From: an uncultured Propionibacteriaceae bacterium
GTDB lineage: Bacteria > Actinomycetota > Actinomycetes > Propionibacteriales > Propionibacteriaceae
Assembly: GCA_937965785.1 (NCBI GenBank)
Contig: CALCKT010000070.1
Location: forward strand, 120,166 to 184,165
DNA: 64,000 bases
Reading direction: 5' to 3'
The notes under the pieces: model-generated
The model's database searches: none
Told to the model about the DNA's origin: nothing
Seen by the model: the letters and a program-made list of their open reading frames with translations, nothing else
Program-made: the position numbers and the translations under genes
Shown here: in pieces, positions 49,753 through 58,351 of the stretch
Position numbering within the stretch: the stretch's first letter is position 1
Layout: every line of letters starts with the position of its first letter

Positions 49753-51261
49753 TCAACTCTCCGTCGTGACCAGATCGCCCTTCCGGAAGTCAGCCACGAG
49801 AGCAACCGCCTTGTCGAACTCGGCATCCACCCTCGGATCCACCTTGGTGGCCAGGGAAACCACGACGGCGACGAAGAGGTTCAAGACGAACCCGGGCAGC
49901 AGTTCGTAGAGGTCGAAAACGCCCCCGGACAGGTTCGCCCAGACCGCAGCCACCACGGCACCCGTCGCCATGCCGGCCAGTGCACCCCAACGGGTCAGCC
50001 GCCGCCAGTAGAGGGCCAGCAGCACAATGGGACCGAAGGAGGCCCCGAACCCCGCCCAGGCGAACGAGACCAGGTTCAGGATGCTGTCGTTGGCCTGCCA
50101 GGCCATGAGGGCAGCCACCACGGAGACGATCATCACCGCCACCCGGCCCAGCAGGACGGAGCGTTTCTCGCTCAGCTCCGTGCGTTTCAAGGCGCGGTGG
50201 AGGTCCTCCACGAGGGCGGAGGAGGAGACCAGCAGCTGGGAGCTGATCGTGGACATGATCGCGGCGAGGATCGCCGCCAGCATGAAACCAGCGACCAGCG
50301 GGTGGAACAGCAACTGCCCCAGCGAGATGAACACGGTCTCCGGGTCGGGCAGTTTTCCGGTGTCGCGGCGGTAGGTGGCGATGCCGATCAGCGCCGTCGC
50401 TGCGGCACCCAGGCAGGCCAGCGCCATCCAGCCGATGCCGATACGCCGCCCCGCCTTCGCCTGCTCCGGGGTTTCCAGGGCCATGAAACGCACGATGATG
50501 TGCGGCTGCCCGAAGTAACCGAGCCCCCACGAGACCGCCGACACGATGCCCAGCAGCGAGGTGGAGGCACCCCACAGCGCCCAGGTGTTCGGATCGATTT
50601 CGTTGATGGTCGAGATCAGCGGGTCGAAGCCACCGAGCCTGAGCAGACCGGCCACCGGGACCGCAACCAGGGCGGTCACCATCATGAGTCCCTGCACCAC
50701 ATCGGTGTAGGCAACCGCCAGGAAACCGCCGACCAGGGTGTAGAGCACCGTGATACCCGCCACCAGGATCATGCCGAGGCGGTAGTCCACCCCGAAGGAT
50801 GCCTCGAAGAACCTGCCACCGGCCACCATGCCGCTGGAGACGTAGAAGGTGAAGAAAACCAGGATGATCACGCCCGCACCGATCTGGATCAGCCGGGAGC
50901 TGTCGTGCAGCCGGGTGCTCAGAAAAGTGGGGATGGTCAGTGAATTGTTGGATATCTCGGTGTAGGTTCGCAGCCGTGGCGCGGTGAACTTCCAGTTCAA
51001 CCAGGCTCCCACGGTCAGCCCGATGGGTAGCCACATCACCGGCATTCCCAGCAGGTAGAAGGCCCCGGGAAGCCCCATCAACAGCCAGCCGGACATGTCG
51101 GAGGCGCCTGCGGACAGGGCCGTTGAGAGGGGGCCGAGGTTTCTCCCGGCCAGCATGTAGTCATCCATGTCGTCGGTGCGTTGATAGGCCCAGAGCCCGA
51201 TCACGATCATCGCGACGAAGTAGATGATCATCGAGATTGCCTGATAAGTTTGTTCGTCCAT
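49753..51261 (-). CDS. putP: Sodium/proline symporter
   Basis: A 502-residue sodium-solute symporter (SSF) with about 13 membrane helices. The start MDEQTYQAISMIIYFVAMIV and the family segments DYMLAGRNLGPLSTALSAGASDMSGWLLMGLPGAFY and GWGLGYFGQPHIIVRFMA-like blocks match PutP. It imports proline with Na+. ATG 51261 has GGAGG five bases upstream. It converges on the P450 gene with a 6-bp gap. The TetR gene lies divergently 90 bp away and may control it. Confidence 0.93.
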   Translation of the reverse strand: MDEQTYQAISMIIYFVAMIVIGLWAYQRTDDMDDYMLAGRNLGPLSTALSAGASDMSGWLLMGLPGAFYLLGMPVMWLPIGLTVGAWLNWKFTAPRLRTYTEISNNSLTIPTFLSTRLHDSSRLIQIGAGVIILVFFTFYVSSGMVAGGRFFEASFGVDYRLGMILVAGITVLYTLVGGFLAVAYTDVVQGLMMVTALVAVPVAGLLRLGGFDPLISTINEIDPNTWALWGASTSLLGIVSAVSWGLGYFGQPHIIVRFMALETPEQAKAGRRIGIGWMALACLGAAATALIGIATYRRDTGKLPDPETVFISLGQLLFHPLVAGFMLAAILAAIMSTISSQLLVSSSALVEDLHRALKRTELSEKRSVLLGRVAVMIVSVVAALMAWQANDSILNLVSFAWAGFGASFGPIVLLALYWRRLTRWGALAGMATGAVVAAVWANLSGGVFDLYELLPGFVLNLFVAVVVSLATKVDPRVDAEFDKAVALVADFRKGDLVTTES

Positions 51262-51351
51262 CGGTACCTCCGATCCAGGAAGCAACCCAATTTAGTGGAT
51301 CCGGAGGCTGCGGTGGCGGCAATCCGGGAAGTCGGCTGTACCATTCACAGC

Positions 51352-51888
51352 GTGCTGACCAAAGGGCGGATAGTCGATGCGGGTCTGCGGATCCTGGACT
51401 CCTGGGGGCTCGGCGACCTGTCCATGCGACGCGTGGCGGACGAGCTCGGCGTCAAGGCCGGGGCGTTGTACTACCACGTGCCGAACAAACAGTCGCTGCT
51501 CGCCGGGATCGCCGACGTGATACTGACCCCCGTCGCCGTTCCCGACGTGACCGGGACGGGGGAGTGGCTGAGGGACTGGTCGCACAATCTGCGTGGAGCC
51601 TTGCTGGCCCACCGCGACGGTGCCGAGCTGGTCGCCTCGACGACGGCCCTGGGCATGGGCACCGTGGACGCGATCGCAGCGGCCAGGGGCGTGCTGACCG
51701 AGCGTGCCTGTCCCGAACCGGCGGCCACGGCGGCCGCTTTCCTGCACTTCATCCTGGGACACGTCATGGCGGAACAGACCCGCACCCAGCTGGTTTCCCT
51801 GGGGGTGCTCGACGGTTTCGATGCGGATGCGTCCAGGGAGGACTTCAACCACGGCGTGGAACTGCTGGTCCGAGGCGTCACGGCCTGA
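51352..51888 (+). CDS. TetR-family transcriptional regulator
   Basis: A 178-residue regulator. The N-terminal helix-turn-helix is GRIVDAGLRILDSWGLGDLSMRRVADELGVKAGALYYHVPNKQSLL. The ligand domain is the TetR_C type. GTG 51352 is used: TACCAT seven bases before it could make a leaderless mRNA. An in-frame GTG at 51313 with GGAGG before it would add 13 residues. It diverges from putP, the likeliest target, but the operator is not identified. Confidence 0.85.
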   Translation: MLTKGRIVDAGLRILDSWGLGDLSMRRVADELGVKAGALYYHVPNKQSLLAGIADVILTPVAVPDVTGTGEWLRDWSHNLRGALLAHRDGAELVASTTALGMGTVDAIAAARGVLTERACPEPAATAAAFLHFILGHVMAEQTRTQLVSLGVLDGFDADASREDFNHGVELLVRGVTA

Positions 51889-51975
51889 GGGATGACGCGG
51901 ACAGGCGCTCCGCAGCAGCTGGTCGGGATTCCCGGCGAACATTTGTCTCGAAGCCGCCCCGGGCAAACCGGGTGA

Positions 51976-52004
51976 GCCGGGTTGCAACGAAGGGGCAACC
52001 CGGC
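51976..52004. repeat. Hairpin repeat, family 2-like (divergent copy)
   Basis: GCCGGGTTGC and GCAACCCGGC form a perfect 10-bp stem around a 9-nt loop. The strand GAGCCGGGTTGCAACGAAG resembles the family 2 units at 27521 and 61532. It lies between the convergent TetR and leuS genes, so it may also end transcripts. The rest of the 256-bp gap shows nothing. Confidence 0.6.
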
Positions 52005-52144
52005 TCGGAATCACCTCCGGCAGCCGATGAGCGGGCCCGACCGAGCGGCAACGGACACGTTCAACCCGGGGTTGGCGCGATTCACCCGCAGGCGGTCACG
52101 GGTCGGGTCGACCAGATCACGGGAACGGCAACCCTCCTGCGTCA

Positions 52145-54979
52145 TCAGGCAGGGACGACGTTGACCAGCTTGGGGACCTTGACGATCACCTTCCTGACGC
52201 CGTTGGGGATCTCCTTGGTGATGCGCGGATGGGTCAGGGCCAGTTCACGCAGTTCATCCTCGGTGATCGAGGCGGAGACCTCCAGCTGGGCGCGCAGCTT
52301 GCCCCGGACCTGGACGACGGCGGTGATGGTGTCCTCGGCCACCAGTTCCGGATCCGCCACGGGGAAGGGCTCGTGGGCCAGCGACTGCTCGTGCCCCAGC
52401 CGGTGCCACAGCTCCTCCGCGATGTGCGGGGCCAGGGGCGCGACCATCAGCACCAGCGGCTCCACCGCGGCCCTGGGCACCACCTTGAGGCCGGTCAGGA
52501 CGGTGTTGTACTCCGTGAGCCGCGCGATGGCGGTGTTGAACGACAGGTTCTCGTAGTCCTTGTTGACCGCGTCGATGGTTTTGTGCAGGGCGTGGAGGGT
52601 GTCGTCGTCGATGTCGGTGTCACGGGTGACCAGGTCGCCGGTCTCCTCGTCGACGACGTTGCGCCACAGCCGCTGCAGGAAACGCTGCGACCCGACCACG
52701 GCGCGGGTCTCCCACGGCTTCGACTGGGTCAGCGGGCCCATGCCCATCTCGTAGAGACGGAAGGTGTCGGCGCCGTAGGCCTCGTACATCTCGTCCGGGG
52801 AGACGATGTTCTTCAGCGACTTGCCCATCTTCCCGTACTCGCGTTTGACGGGCTGGTCCTGCCAGGTCCAGGTCGTGTTCTCGCCCTCCCCGTGCGCCTC
52901 CACCTCGGCGGCGGGCACCGTCTGGCCGCGGGAATCGCGGTAGGCGTAGGCCTGGATGTAGCCCTGGTTGAACAGGCGGCGGAACGGCTCGGCGGATGAG
53001 ACGTGCCCCAGGTCGAACAGCACCTTGTGCCAGAACCTTGCGTAGAGCAGGTGTAGCACGGCGTGTTCGACCCCGCCGACGTACAGGTCCACCCCGCCGA
53101 CATCGCCCTCGCCGCGTGGCCCCATCCAGTAGCGTTCCACTTCCTCGCTGACGAACCGGTCGTGGTTGGCGGGGTCCAGGTAGCGCATCTCGTACCAGCA
53201 GGAACCGGCCCACTGGGGCATCACGTTCAGCTCGCGGCGGTAGGTTCTCACCCCGTCGCCCAGGTCCAGTTCGATGCTCGTCCAGTCGGTGGCGCGGGCC
53301 AGTGGCGGCACCGGATCGGAGTCCCGGTCCTCCGGGTCCAGGGCCTTCGGGGAATAGTCGGTGACCTCCGGCAGTTCGATGGGAAGCATCTCCTCGGGCA
53401 GGGCGATGGGCAGGCCCGTCTCGTCGTAGACGATCGGGAACGGTTCACCCCAGTAGCGCTGGCGGCTGAACAGCCAGTCCCGCAGCCGGTAGTTCACGGT
53501 GGCCTCACCCAGCCCCTTGGCCGCCAGCCATTCGGTGATGGCCGTCTTGGCGTCGGTGACGTTCATGCCGTTCAGGGAGATCTCGGAGTTGGCGGAGTTG
53601 ATCACCTCACCGTCGCCCATCCACGCCGAATTGCCGTCATGGTCGGCCTCGGGGATCACGGTCTCGACGATCGGCAGGTTGTAGGCCTTCGCGAACTCCC
53701 AGTCGCGCTGGTCACCGGAGGGGACCGCCATGACCGCTCCCGTGCCGTAACCCAGGGTGACGTAGTCGGCGATGAAGATCGGGACGTGCTGGCCGTTGAC
53801 GGGGTTGATGGCGAAACGCCCGATGAACAGACCCGTCTTGTCCCTTTCATCGGCGTGGCGGTCCGCGTCGGTTCTGCGTTCCACCTCGGCGCGGTAGGCC
53901 GCGACCGCCTCGGCGGGGGAGGTGTGGCCCCCGGTCCAGGCAGGATCGGTGCCCTCCGGCCACTCGGATGCGGTCTCGTCGGCCAGGTGGTGTTCGGGTG
54001 CCAGCACCATGAAGGTGGCGCCGAACAGGGTGTCCGGGCGGGTGGTGAACACCTCGATCTGCTCACCGCTGGCGGCCTCGGTGAAGAACACCCGGGCGCC
54101 ATCGGAACGACCGATCCAGTTGCGCTGCATGGCCTTGACCTTGTCCGGCCAGTCCAGCTTGTCCAGGTCCGCCAGCAGGCGTTCCGCATAGGCCGTGATA
54201 CGCAGCATCCACTGGCTCATGTTGCGTTTGAACACCGGGAAGTTGCCGATCTCGGAGCGTCCCTCGTTGGTGACCTCCTCGTTGGCCAGCACGGTACCCA
54301 GACCCGGGCACCAGTTCACGGGCGCCTCGGACAGGTAGGCCAGGCGGTGCGAGTCGACGATCCGGCGGCGCTCCCGCTCGGGCAGCTCTTCCCAGGGCCG
54401 GCCCGACGGGGTGGGGCGCTTCCCGGAGGCGAACTCCTCGACCAGCTCGTCGATGTGGCGGGCCTTGTTCGCCGCCTCGTCGAACCAGGCGTTGAAGATC
54501 TGCAGGAAGATCCACTGGGTCCAGCGGTAGAACTCGACGTCGATGGTCGCCACGCTGCGGCGGGGATCGTGGGCCAGGCCCAGTCGCCGCAGCTGGCGGC
54601 GCATGATGGCGATGTTGTGTTCGGTGGTGACCCGGGGATGCTGCCCCGACTGCACTGCGTACTGCTCGGCGGGCAGACCGAAGGCGTCATAGCCGAGTGC
54701 GTGCAGCACGTTGCGGCCCTTCATGCGGTTGAAACGCGCGAAGGTGTCGGTGGCGATGTAACCGAGGGGATGCCCGACGTGCAGGCCCGCGCCGCTCGGG
54801 TAGGGAAACATGTCAAGGACGAAGAGCTTCTCGCCGCGGAAATCGACCTTCTCGGGTTCGGCCCAGGGCCCGGCAGGATTCGGGGCGTGGAACGTGCCCT
54901 CGGTCTCCCAGCGATCCTGCCAGTGCGCCTCGATCTCACCGGCCAGCTTCGCGTTGTACCGGTACGACGGCTCACTCAT
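52145..54979 (-). CDS. leuS: Leucyl-tRNA synthetase
   Basis: A 944-residue class I synthetase. The HIGH motif is HVGH (67-70), the connective/editing domain lies between about residues 230 and 440 (TTRPDTLFGATFMVLAPEH), and the signature loop is KMGKSLKN, the actinobacterial form of KMSKS. C-terminal domain ends with KVPKLVNVV. ATG 54979 follows AAGGAG. The tRNA-Leu(GAG) in this window is one of its substrates. Confidence 0.98.
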   Translation of the reverse strand: MSEPSYRYNAKLAGEIEAHWQDRWETEGTFHAPNPAGPWAEPEKVDFRGEKLFVLDMFPYPSGAGLHVGHPLGYIATDTFARFNRMKGRNVLHALGYDAFGLPAEQYAVQSGQHPRVTTEHNIAIMRRQLRRLGLAHDPRRSVATIDVEFYRWTQWIFLQIFNAWFDEAANKARHIDELVEEFASGKRPTPSGRPWEELPERERRRIVDSHRLAYLSEAPVNWCPGLGTVLANEEVTNEGRSEIGNFPVFKRNMSQWMLRITAYAERLLADLDKLDWPDKVKAMQRNWIGRSDGARVFFTEAASGEQIEVFTTRPDTLFGATFMVLAPEHHLADETASEWPEGTDPAWTGGHTSPAEAVAAYRAEVERRTDADRHADERDKTGLFIGRFAINPVNGQHVPIFIADYVTLGYGTGAVMAVPSGDQRDWEFAKAYNLPIVETVIPEADHDGNSAWMGDGEVINSANSEISLNGMNVTDAKTAITEWLAAKGLGEATVNYRLRDWLFSRQRYWGEPFPIVYDETGLPIALPEEMLPIELPEVTDYSPKALDPEDRDSDPVPPLARATDWTSIELDLGDGVRTYRRELNVMPQWAGSCWYEMRYLDPANHDRFVSEEVERYWMGPRGEGDVGGVDLYVGGVEHAVLHLLYARFWHKVLFDLGHVSSAEPFRRLFNQGYIQAYAYRDSRGQTVPAAEVEAHGEGENTTWTWQDQPVKREYGKMGKSLKNIVSPDEMYEAYGADTFRLYEMGMGPLTQSKPWETRAVVGSQRFLQRLWRNVVDEETGDLVTRDTDIDDDTLHALHKTIDAVNKDYENLSFNTAIARLTEYNTVLTGLKVVPRAAVEPLVLMVAPLAPHIAEELWHRLGHEQSLAHEPFPVADPELVAEDTITAVVQVRGKLRAQLEVSASITEDELRELALTHPRITKEIPNGVRKVIVKVPKLVNVVPA

Positions 54980-55068
54980 CAGCGTTTCTCCTTAAAACGT
55001 GCAACTGCGGAGTCGAGACTATCCCGCCGTGACCGGCCCGGTCGACTGTGCCCGCATTGCCCGCTTCT

Positions 55069-55161
55069 CTTCCCGTACGCGAATCGCGGAAGAAAAACGG
55101 TTCAACGTCGCCACACGACGTTGAACCGTCGAACCTCCGCGATTCATGTACAGGGGGAGGG
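55069..55161 (+). repeat. Palindromic intergenic repeat, family 1 (copy B)
   Basis: The same ~93-bp element as 27639-27731, aligned without gaps. The inner 14-bp stem (55097-55110 with 55116-55129) is perfect here. The loop is CCACA, the reverse complement of TGTGG in the other copy, although flanks keep the same orientation. Confidence 0.85.
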
Positions 55162-55194
55162 TCGCCCCCTGCCGAGTGGCTCCGGCGGGGGATG

Positions 55195-55217
55195 CCGCGA
55201 TTCGTACGCAGGGGAGG
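55195..55217 (+). repeat. Half copy of palindromic repeat family 1
   Basis: CCGCGATTCGTACGCAGGGG matches the right arm of the full element 40 bp upstream. The left part is absent. Confidence 0.55.
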
Positions 55218-55235
55218 GGTGGGCGTCGAGGATAG

Positions 55236-55265
55236 TTGGAATATTTATTCGATCGATGGCATAGT
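55236..55265 (+). promoter_or_regulatory. argC promoter overlapped by an ArgR operator
   Basis: TTGGAA (55236-55241) and CATAGT (55260-55265) are 18 bp apart. GAATATTTATTC (55239-55250) is an exact GAAT-N4-ATTC ARG box and overlaps the -35 element, so bound ArgR would block polymerase. The argC GTG lies seven bases after the -10, which suggests a leaderless transcript. Confidence 0.75.
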
Positions 55266-55272
55266 TGCCGTT

Positions 55273-56304
55273 GTGAGTTTCAAGGTTGCCGTAGCGGGAT
55301 GCACGGGATACGCAGGAGGCGAGGTGCTGCGACTGCTGCTGCAGCACCCCGAGGTCGAGATCGGCGCCCTGGCGGGCAACTCGTCGGTGGGCGACCGGTT
55401 GCGAGACCACCAGCCCCACCTGGCCCCCCTCGCCGACCGGGAAATAGTCGCCACCACCGTCGAGAACCTCGCCGGCCACGACGTCGTCTTCCTGGCCCTG
55501 CCCCACGGGGCGAGTGCCGGGATCGCCGGGCAGCTCGGAGCGGAGACGCTGGTCATCGACGCCGGGGCCGATTTCCGGTTGCGCGACCCCGGGCAGTGGC
55601 GGCGTTTCTACGGCAGCGAGCACGCGGGAACCTGGCCCTACGGCCTGCCCGAACTGCCCGGCTGCCGGGACGCCCTGCGCGGCACCGGGCGGATAGCGGT
55701 GCCCGGCTGCTATCCGACGGCGGTCACGCTCGCCCTGTTCCCGGCTGTCCAGGCGGGGCTGATCGACCCTGCGGGAATGGTCGTCGTCGCCGCCTCCGGG
55801 ACCTCGGGGGCGGGAAAGGCCGCCAAACCGCACCTCCTCGGCTCGGAGGTCATGGGCAACGCCTCGGTCTACGGGGTCGGCGGGGTGCACCGGCACATTC
55901 CCGAGATCATCCAGAACCTCTCCTCGGTAACAGGTGAGCGGGTCGGCGTCTCGTTCACCCCCATGCTGGTGCCGATGCCCCGGGGCATCCTCGCGACCTG
56001 CTCCGCCCCCCGGGTCGGTGATGTCGCGGTGGAAGAGGTGCGGAGATGCTACGAGGCGGCCTACGCGGACGAACCTTTCGTCGACCTGCTGCCCGCGGGG
56101 GTCTGGCCCACGACCGCGGGTGTCCTCGGCTCCAACCGGGTCACGGTGCAGGTCGCCGTCGACGAGACCGCCGGCCGGGTGATCGCTGTCTCGGCCATCG
56201 ACAACCTCACCAAGGGCACCGCCGGCGGTGCCGTCCAGTCCATGAACATCGCCCTCGGTCTCGACGAGACCACCGGCCTGAGCACGATCGGAGTGGCACC
56301 GTGA
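55273..56304 (+). CDS. argC: N-acetyl-gamma-glutamyl-phosphate reductase
   Basis: A 343-residue NADPH-dependent enzyme, third step of arginine synthesis. The N-terminal Rossmann VAVAGCTGYAGGEVLRLL and the catalytic Cys in RIAVPGCYPTAV are present. GTG 55273 is chosen for the N-terminal fit; an upstream frame is open but runs into the repeat. First gene of argCJBDRH. Confidence 0.97.
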   Translation: MSFKVAVAGCTGYAGGEVLRLLLQHPEVEIGALAGNSSVGDRLRDHQPHLAPLADREIVATTVENLAGHDVVFLALPHGASAGIAGQLGAETLVIDAGADFRLRDPGQWRRFYGSEHAGTWPYGLPELPGCRDALRGTGRIAVPGCYPTAVTLALFPAVQAGLIDPAGMVVVAASGTSGAGKAAKPHLLGSEVMGNASVYGVGGVHRHIPEIIQNLSSVTGERVGVSFTPMLVPMPRGILATCSAPRVGDVAVEEVRRCYEAAYADEPFVDLLPAGVWPTTAGVLGSNRVTVQVAVDETAGRVIAVSAIDNLTKGTAGGAVQSMNIALGLDETTGLSTIGVAP

Positions 56305-57452
56305 GCGTCACGACCCCCGCGGGATTCACCGCTGCTGGAGTCGCAGCCGGGATCAAGACCGGCGATCGCCTCGACCTGGCCGTCGTGTCCAACCTCGGAC
56401 CACGGTTCGCCGCGGCCGGGGTGTTCACCCGCAACCGGGTCTTCGCGGCGCCCGTCGACTGGTCCCGGCGGGTCGTCGCCGATGGCCGGCTGCGCGCGGT
56501 GGTCCTGAACTCCGGCGGGGCGAACGCCTGCACCGGCCGGCCGGGATTCGAGGACGCCGGGGCCATGGCCGAGGCGACGGCCACCGGGCTCGGGGTGAGG
56601 GCGGGAGAGGTCGCCGTCTGCTCCACCGGGCTGATCGGTGTCCGGCTGCCCATGGCAGAGATCACCTCCGGCATCGAACGGGCCTGTGCGCAGCTGTCCC
56701 GGGACGGGGGAGAGGATGCCGCGACCGCGATCATGACCACCGACACCGTCAGCAAACAGGCCGTCCACCACGGCGAGGGCTGGAGCATCGGAGGCATGGC
56801 CAAGGGAGCCGGGATGCTCGCGCCCGGACTCGCGACGATGCTCGTGGTGCTGACCACCGACGCCGACCTGGAAGCGCCGGTCCTGGACGCGGCGCTCCGC
56901 GAGGCGAGCCGCATCAGCTTCGACCGGGCCGACGCGGATGGCTGCATGTCCACCAACGACACCGTGCTGCTGCTCGCATCCGGGGCCAGCGGCGTCACAC
57001 CCGATTCGCAGGAGTTCACGACAGCGCTGGGTGGCCTCTGCCAGGATCTCGCGCGCCAACTGATCGCCGACGCCGAAGGTTCCAGTCACGAGATCGCCAT
57101 CGAGGTCGTCGGCGCCGCATCCGTGCGCGACGCGGAGACGGTGGGCCGCGAGGTGGCACGCAGCAACCTGTTCAAGTGCGCGATCTTCGGAGGCGACCCG
57201 AACTGGGGGCGCGTGCTGTCCGCCATCGGCGTCACCGACGCCGTGTTCGAGGCCGACCGGCTGGACGTCTCCTTCAACGGCGTCCAGGTTTGCCGCGACG
57301 GGGGGATCGGCGAACCCCGCGAACTGGTCGACCTGTCTGGCCGCCGGGTCCACGTCCTGATCGACCTGCACGCGGGCGACGCGGCGGCCACCATCCTCAC
57401 CACCGACCTCACGTACGAGTACGTGAAGGAGAACGCGGAGTACTCCTCATGA
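56301..57452 (+). CDS. argJ: Glutamate N-acetyltransferase / amino-acid acetyltransferase
   Basis: A 383-residue self-cleaving enzyme that moves acetyl from N-acetylornithine to glutamate (and may also use acetyl-CoA). The autocleavage site is between A178 and T179 in KGAGMLAPGLATML. GTG overlaps the argC stop. Having ArgJ gives the cyclic pathway and makes a separate ArgE unnecessary. Confidence 0.97.
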   Translation: MSVTTPAGFTAAGVAAGIKTGDRLDLAVVSNLGPRFAAAGVFTRNRVFAAPVDWSRRVVADGRLRAVVLNSGGANACTGRPGFEDAGAMAEATATGLGVRAGEVAVCSTGLIGVRLPMAEITSGIERACAQLSRDGGEDAATAIMTTDTVSKQAVHHGEGWSIGGMAKGAGMLAPGLATMLVVLTTDADLEAPVLDAALREASRISFDRADADGCMSTNDTVLLLASGASGVTPDSQEFTTALGGLCQDLARQLIADAEGSSHEIAIEVVGAASVRDAETVGREVARSNLFKCAIFGGDPNWGRVLSAIGVTDAVFEADRLDVSFNGVQVCRDGGIGEPRELVDLSGRRVHVLIDLHAGDAAATILTTDLTYEYVKENAEYSS

Positions 57453-58351
57453 CACCCCGGTACACCCACCCCGACCACGACCTGCTCCTGGCCAAGGCCG
57501 GCACCCTCATCGAGGCCCTGCCGTGGATCGGCCAGTTCGCGGGAGAGACCATCGTCGTCAAGTACGGCGGCAACGCCATGATCGACGATGACCTCAAACG
57601 CGCCTTCGCCGAGGACATCGTGTTCCTGCGCCGCGTCGGCCTGAAACCTGTGGTCGTCCACGGTGGCGGACCCCAGATCAGCTCCATGCTGGAACGGCTC
57701 GGCATCACCTCGGAGTTCCGCGGCGGCCTCAGGGTGACAACGTCCGAGGCCATGGACGTGGTGCGCATGGTGCTGGTGGGGCAGGTCGGCAGGGAACTGG
57801 TGGGGCTCATAAACACTCACGCCCCCTTCGCCGTCGGCATGTCCGGCGAGGACGGTGGACTGCTGCGGGCCCGACGCCGCGGCCTGGTCGAGGGCGGCGA
57901 GGAAATCGACCTGGGATTCGTCGGCGACGTCGACTCCGTCGATCCCTCCGCGCTGCTCGACCTGATCGAGGCGGGCCGCATCCCCGTGGTCGCAACCGTC
58001 GCGCCCGGACCCGACGGTCAGATCTACAACGTCAACGCCGACACCGCCGCCTCGGCCCTGGCCCTCGCGCTCGGGGCGAAACGCCTGGTCATGCTCACCG
58101 ACGTGGCGGGGCTGTACGCGAACTATCCCGACGAGTCGACCATCATCACGTCCATCACCCCCGAGGAGGTGCGCCGGCTGATGCCCGGCCTCACCTCGGG
58201 GATGGTCCCGAAGATGGAGGCGTGCGTGCGGGCCGTGGAGGGCGGGGTGCGGTCCGCGACCATCATCGACGGCCGCGTGCCGCACTGCCTGCTGTTGGAG
58301 ATCTTCACCGACGACGGGGTGGGGACCATGGTCTGTGAGGAGCCGGCATGA
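57449..58351 (+). CDS. argB: Acetylglutamate kinase
   Basis: A 300-residue amino-acid kinase. Phosphate loop VVKYGGNAMID and PVVVHGGGPQIS, plus late KLVMLTDVAGLY-type and LTSGMVPKMEA segments. It phosphorylates N-acetylglutamate. The N-terminal helix and KYGGNAM suggest the arginine-inhibited hexameric type, unproven. ATG overlaps the argJ stop. Confidence 0.97.
   Translation: MTPRYTHPDHDLLLAKAGTLIEALPWIGQFAGETIVVKYGGNAMIDDDLKRAFAEDIVFLRRVGLKPVVVHGGGPQISSMLERLGITSEFRGGLRVTTSEAMDVVRMVLVGQVGRELVGLINTHAPFAVGMSGEDGGLLRARRRGLVEGGEEIDLGFVGDVDSVDPSALLDLIEAGRIPVVATVAPGPDGQIYNVNADTAASALALALGAKRLVMLTDVAGLYANYPDESTIITSITPEEVRRLMPGLTSGMVPKMEACVRAVEGGVRSATIIDGRVPHCLLLEIFTDDGVGTMVCEEPA

Noticed and set aside
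52800..52850. LeuRS KMGKS in place of KMSKS as a sign of an inactive enzyme
   Set aside because: The KMGKS/KIGKS form is usual in actinobacterial LeuRS.
53063..55264. 733-codon plus-strand frame inside leuS
   Set aside because: Antisense to a well-conserved leuS and without motifs.
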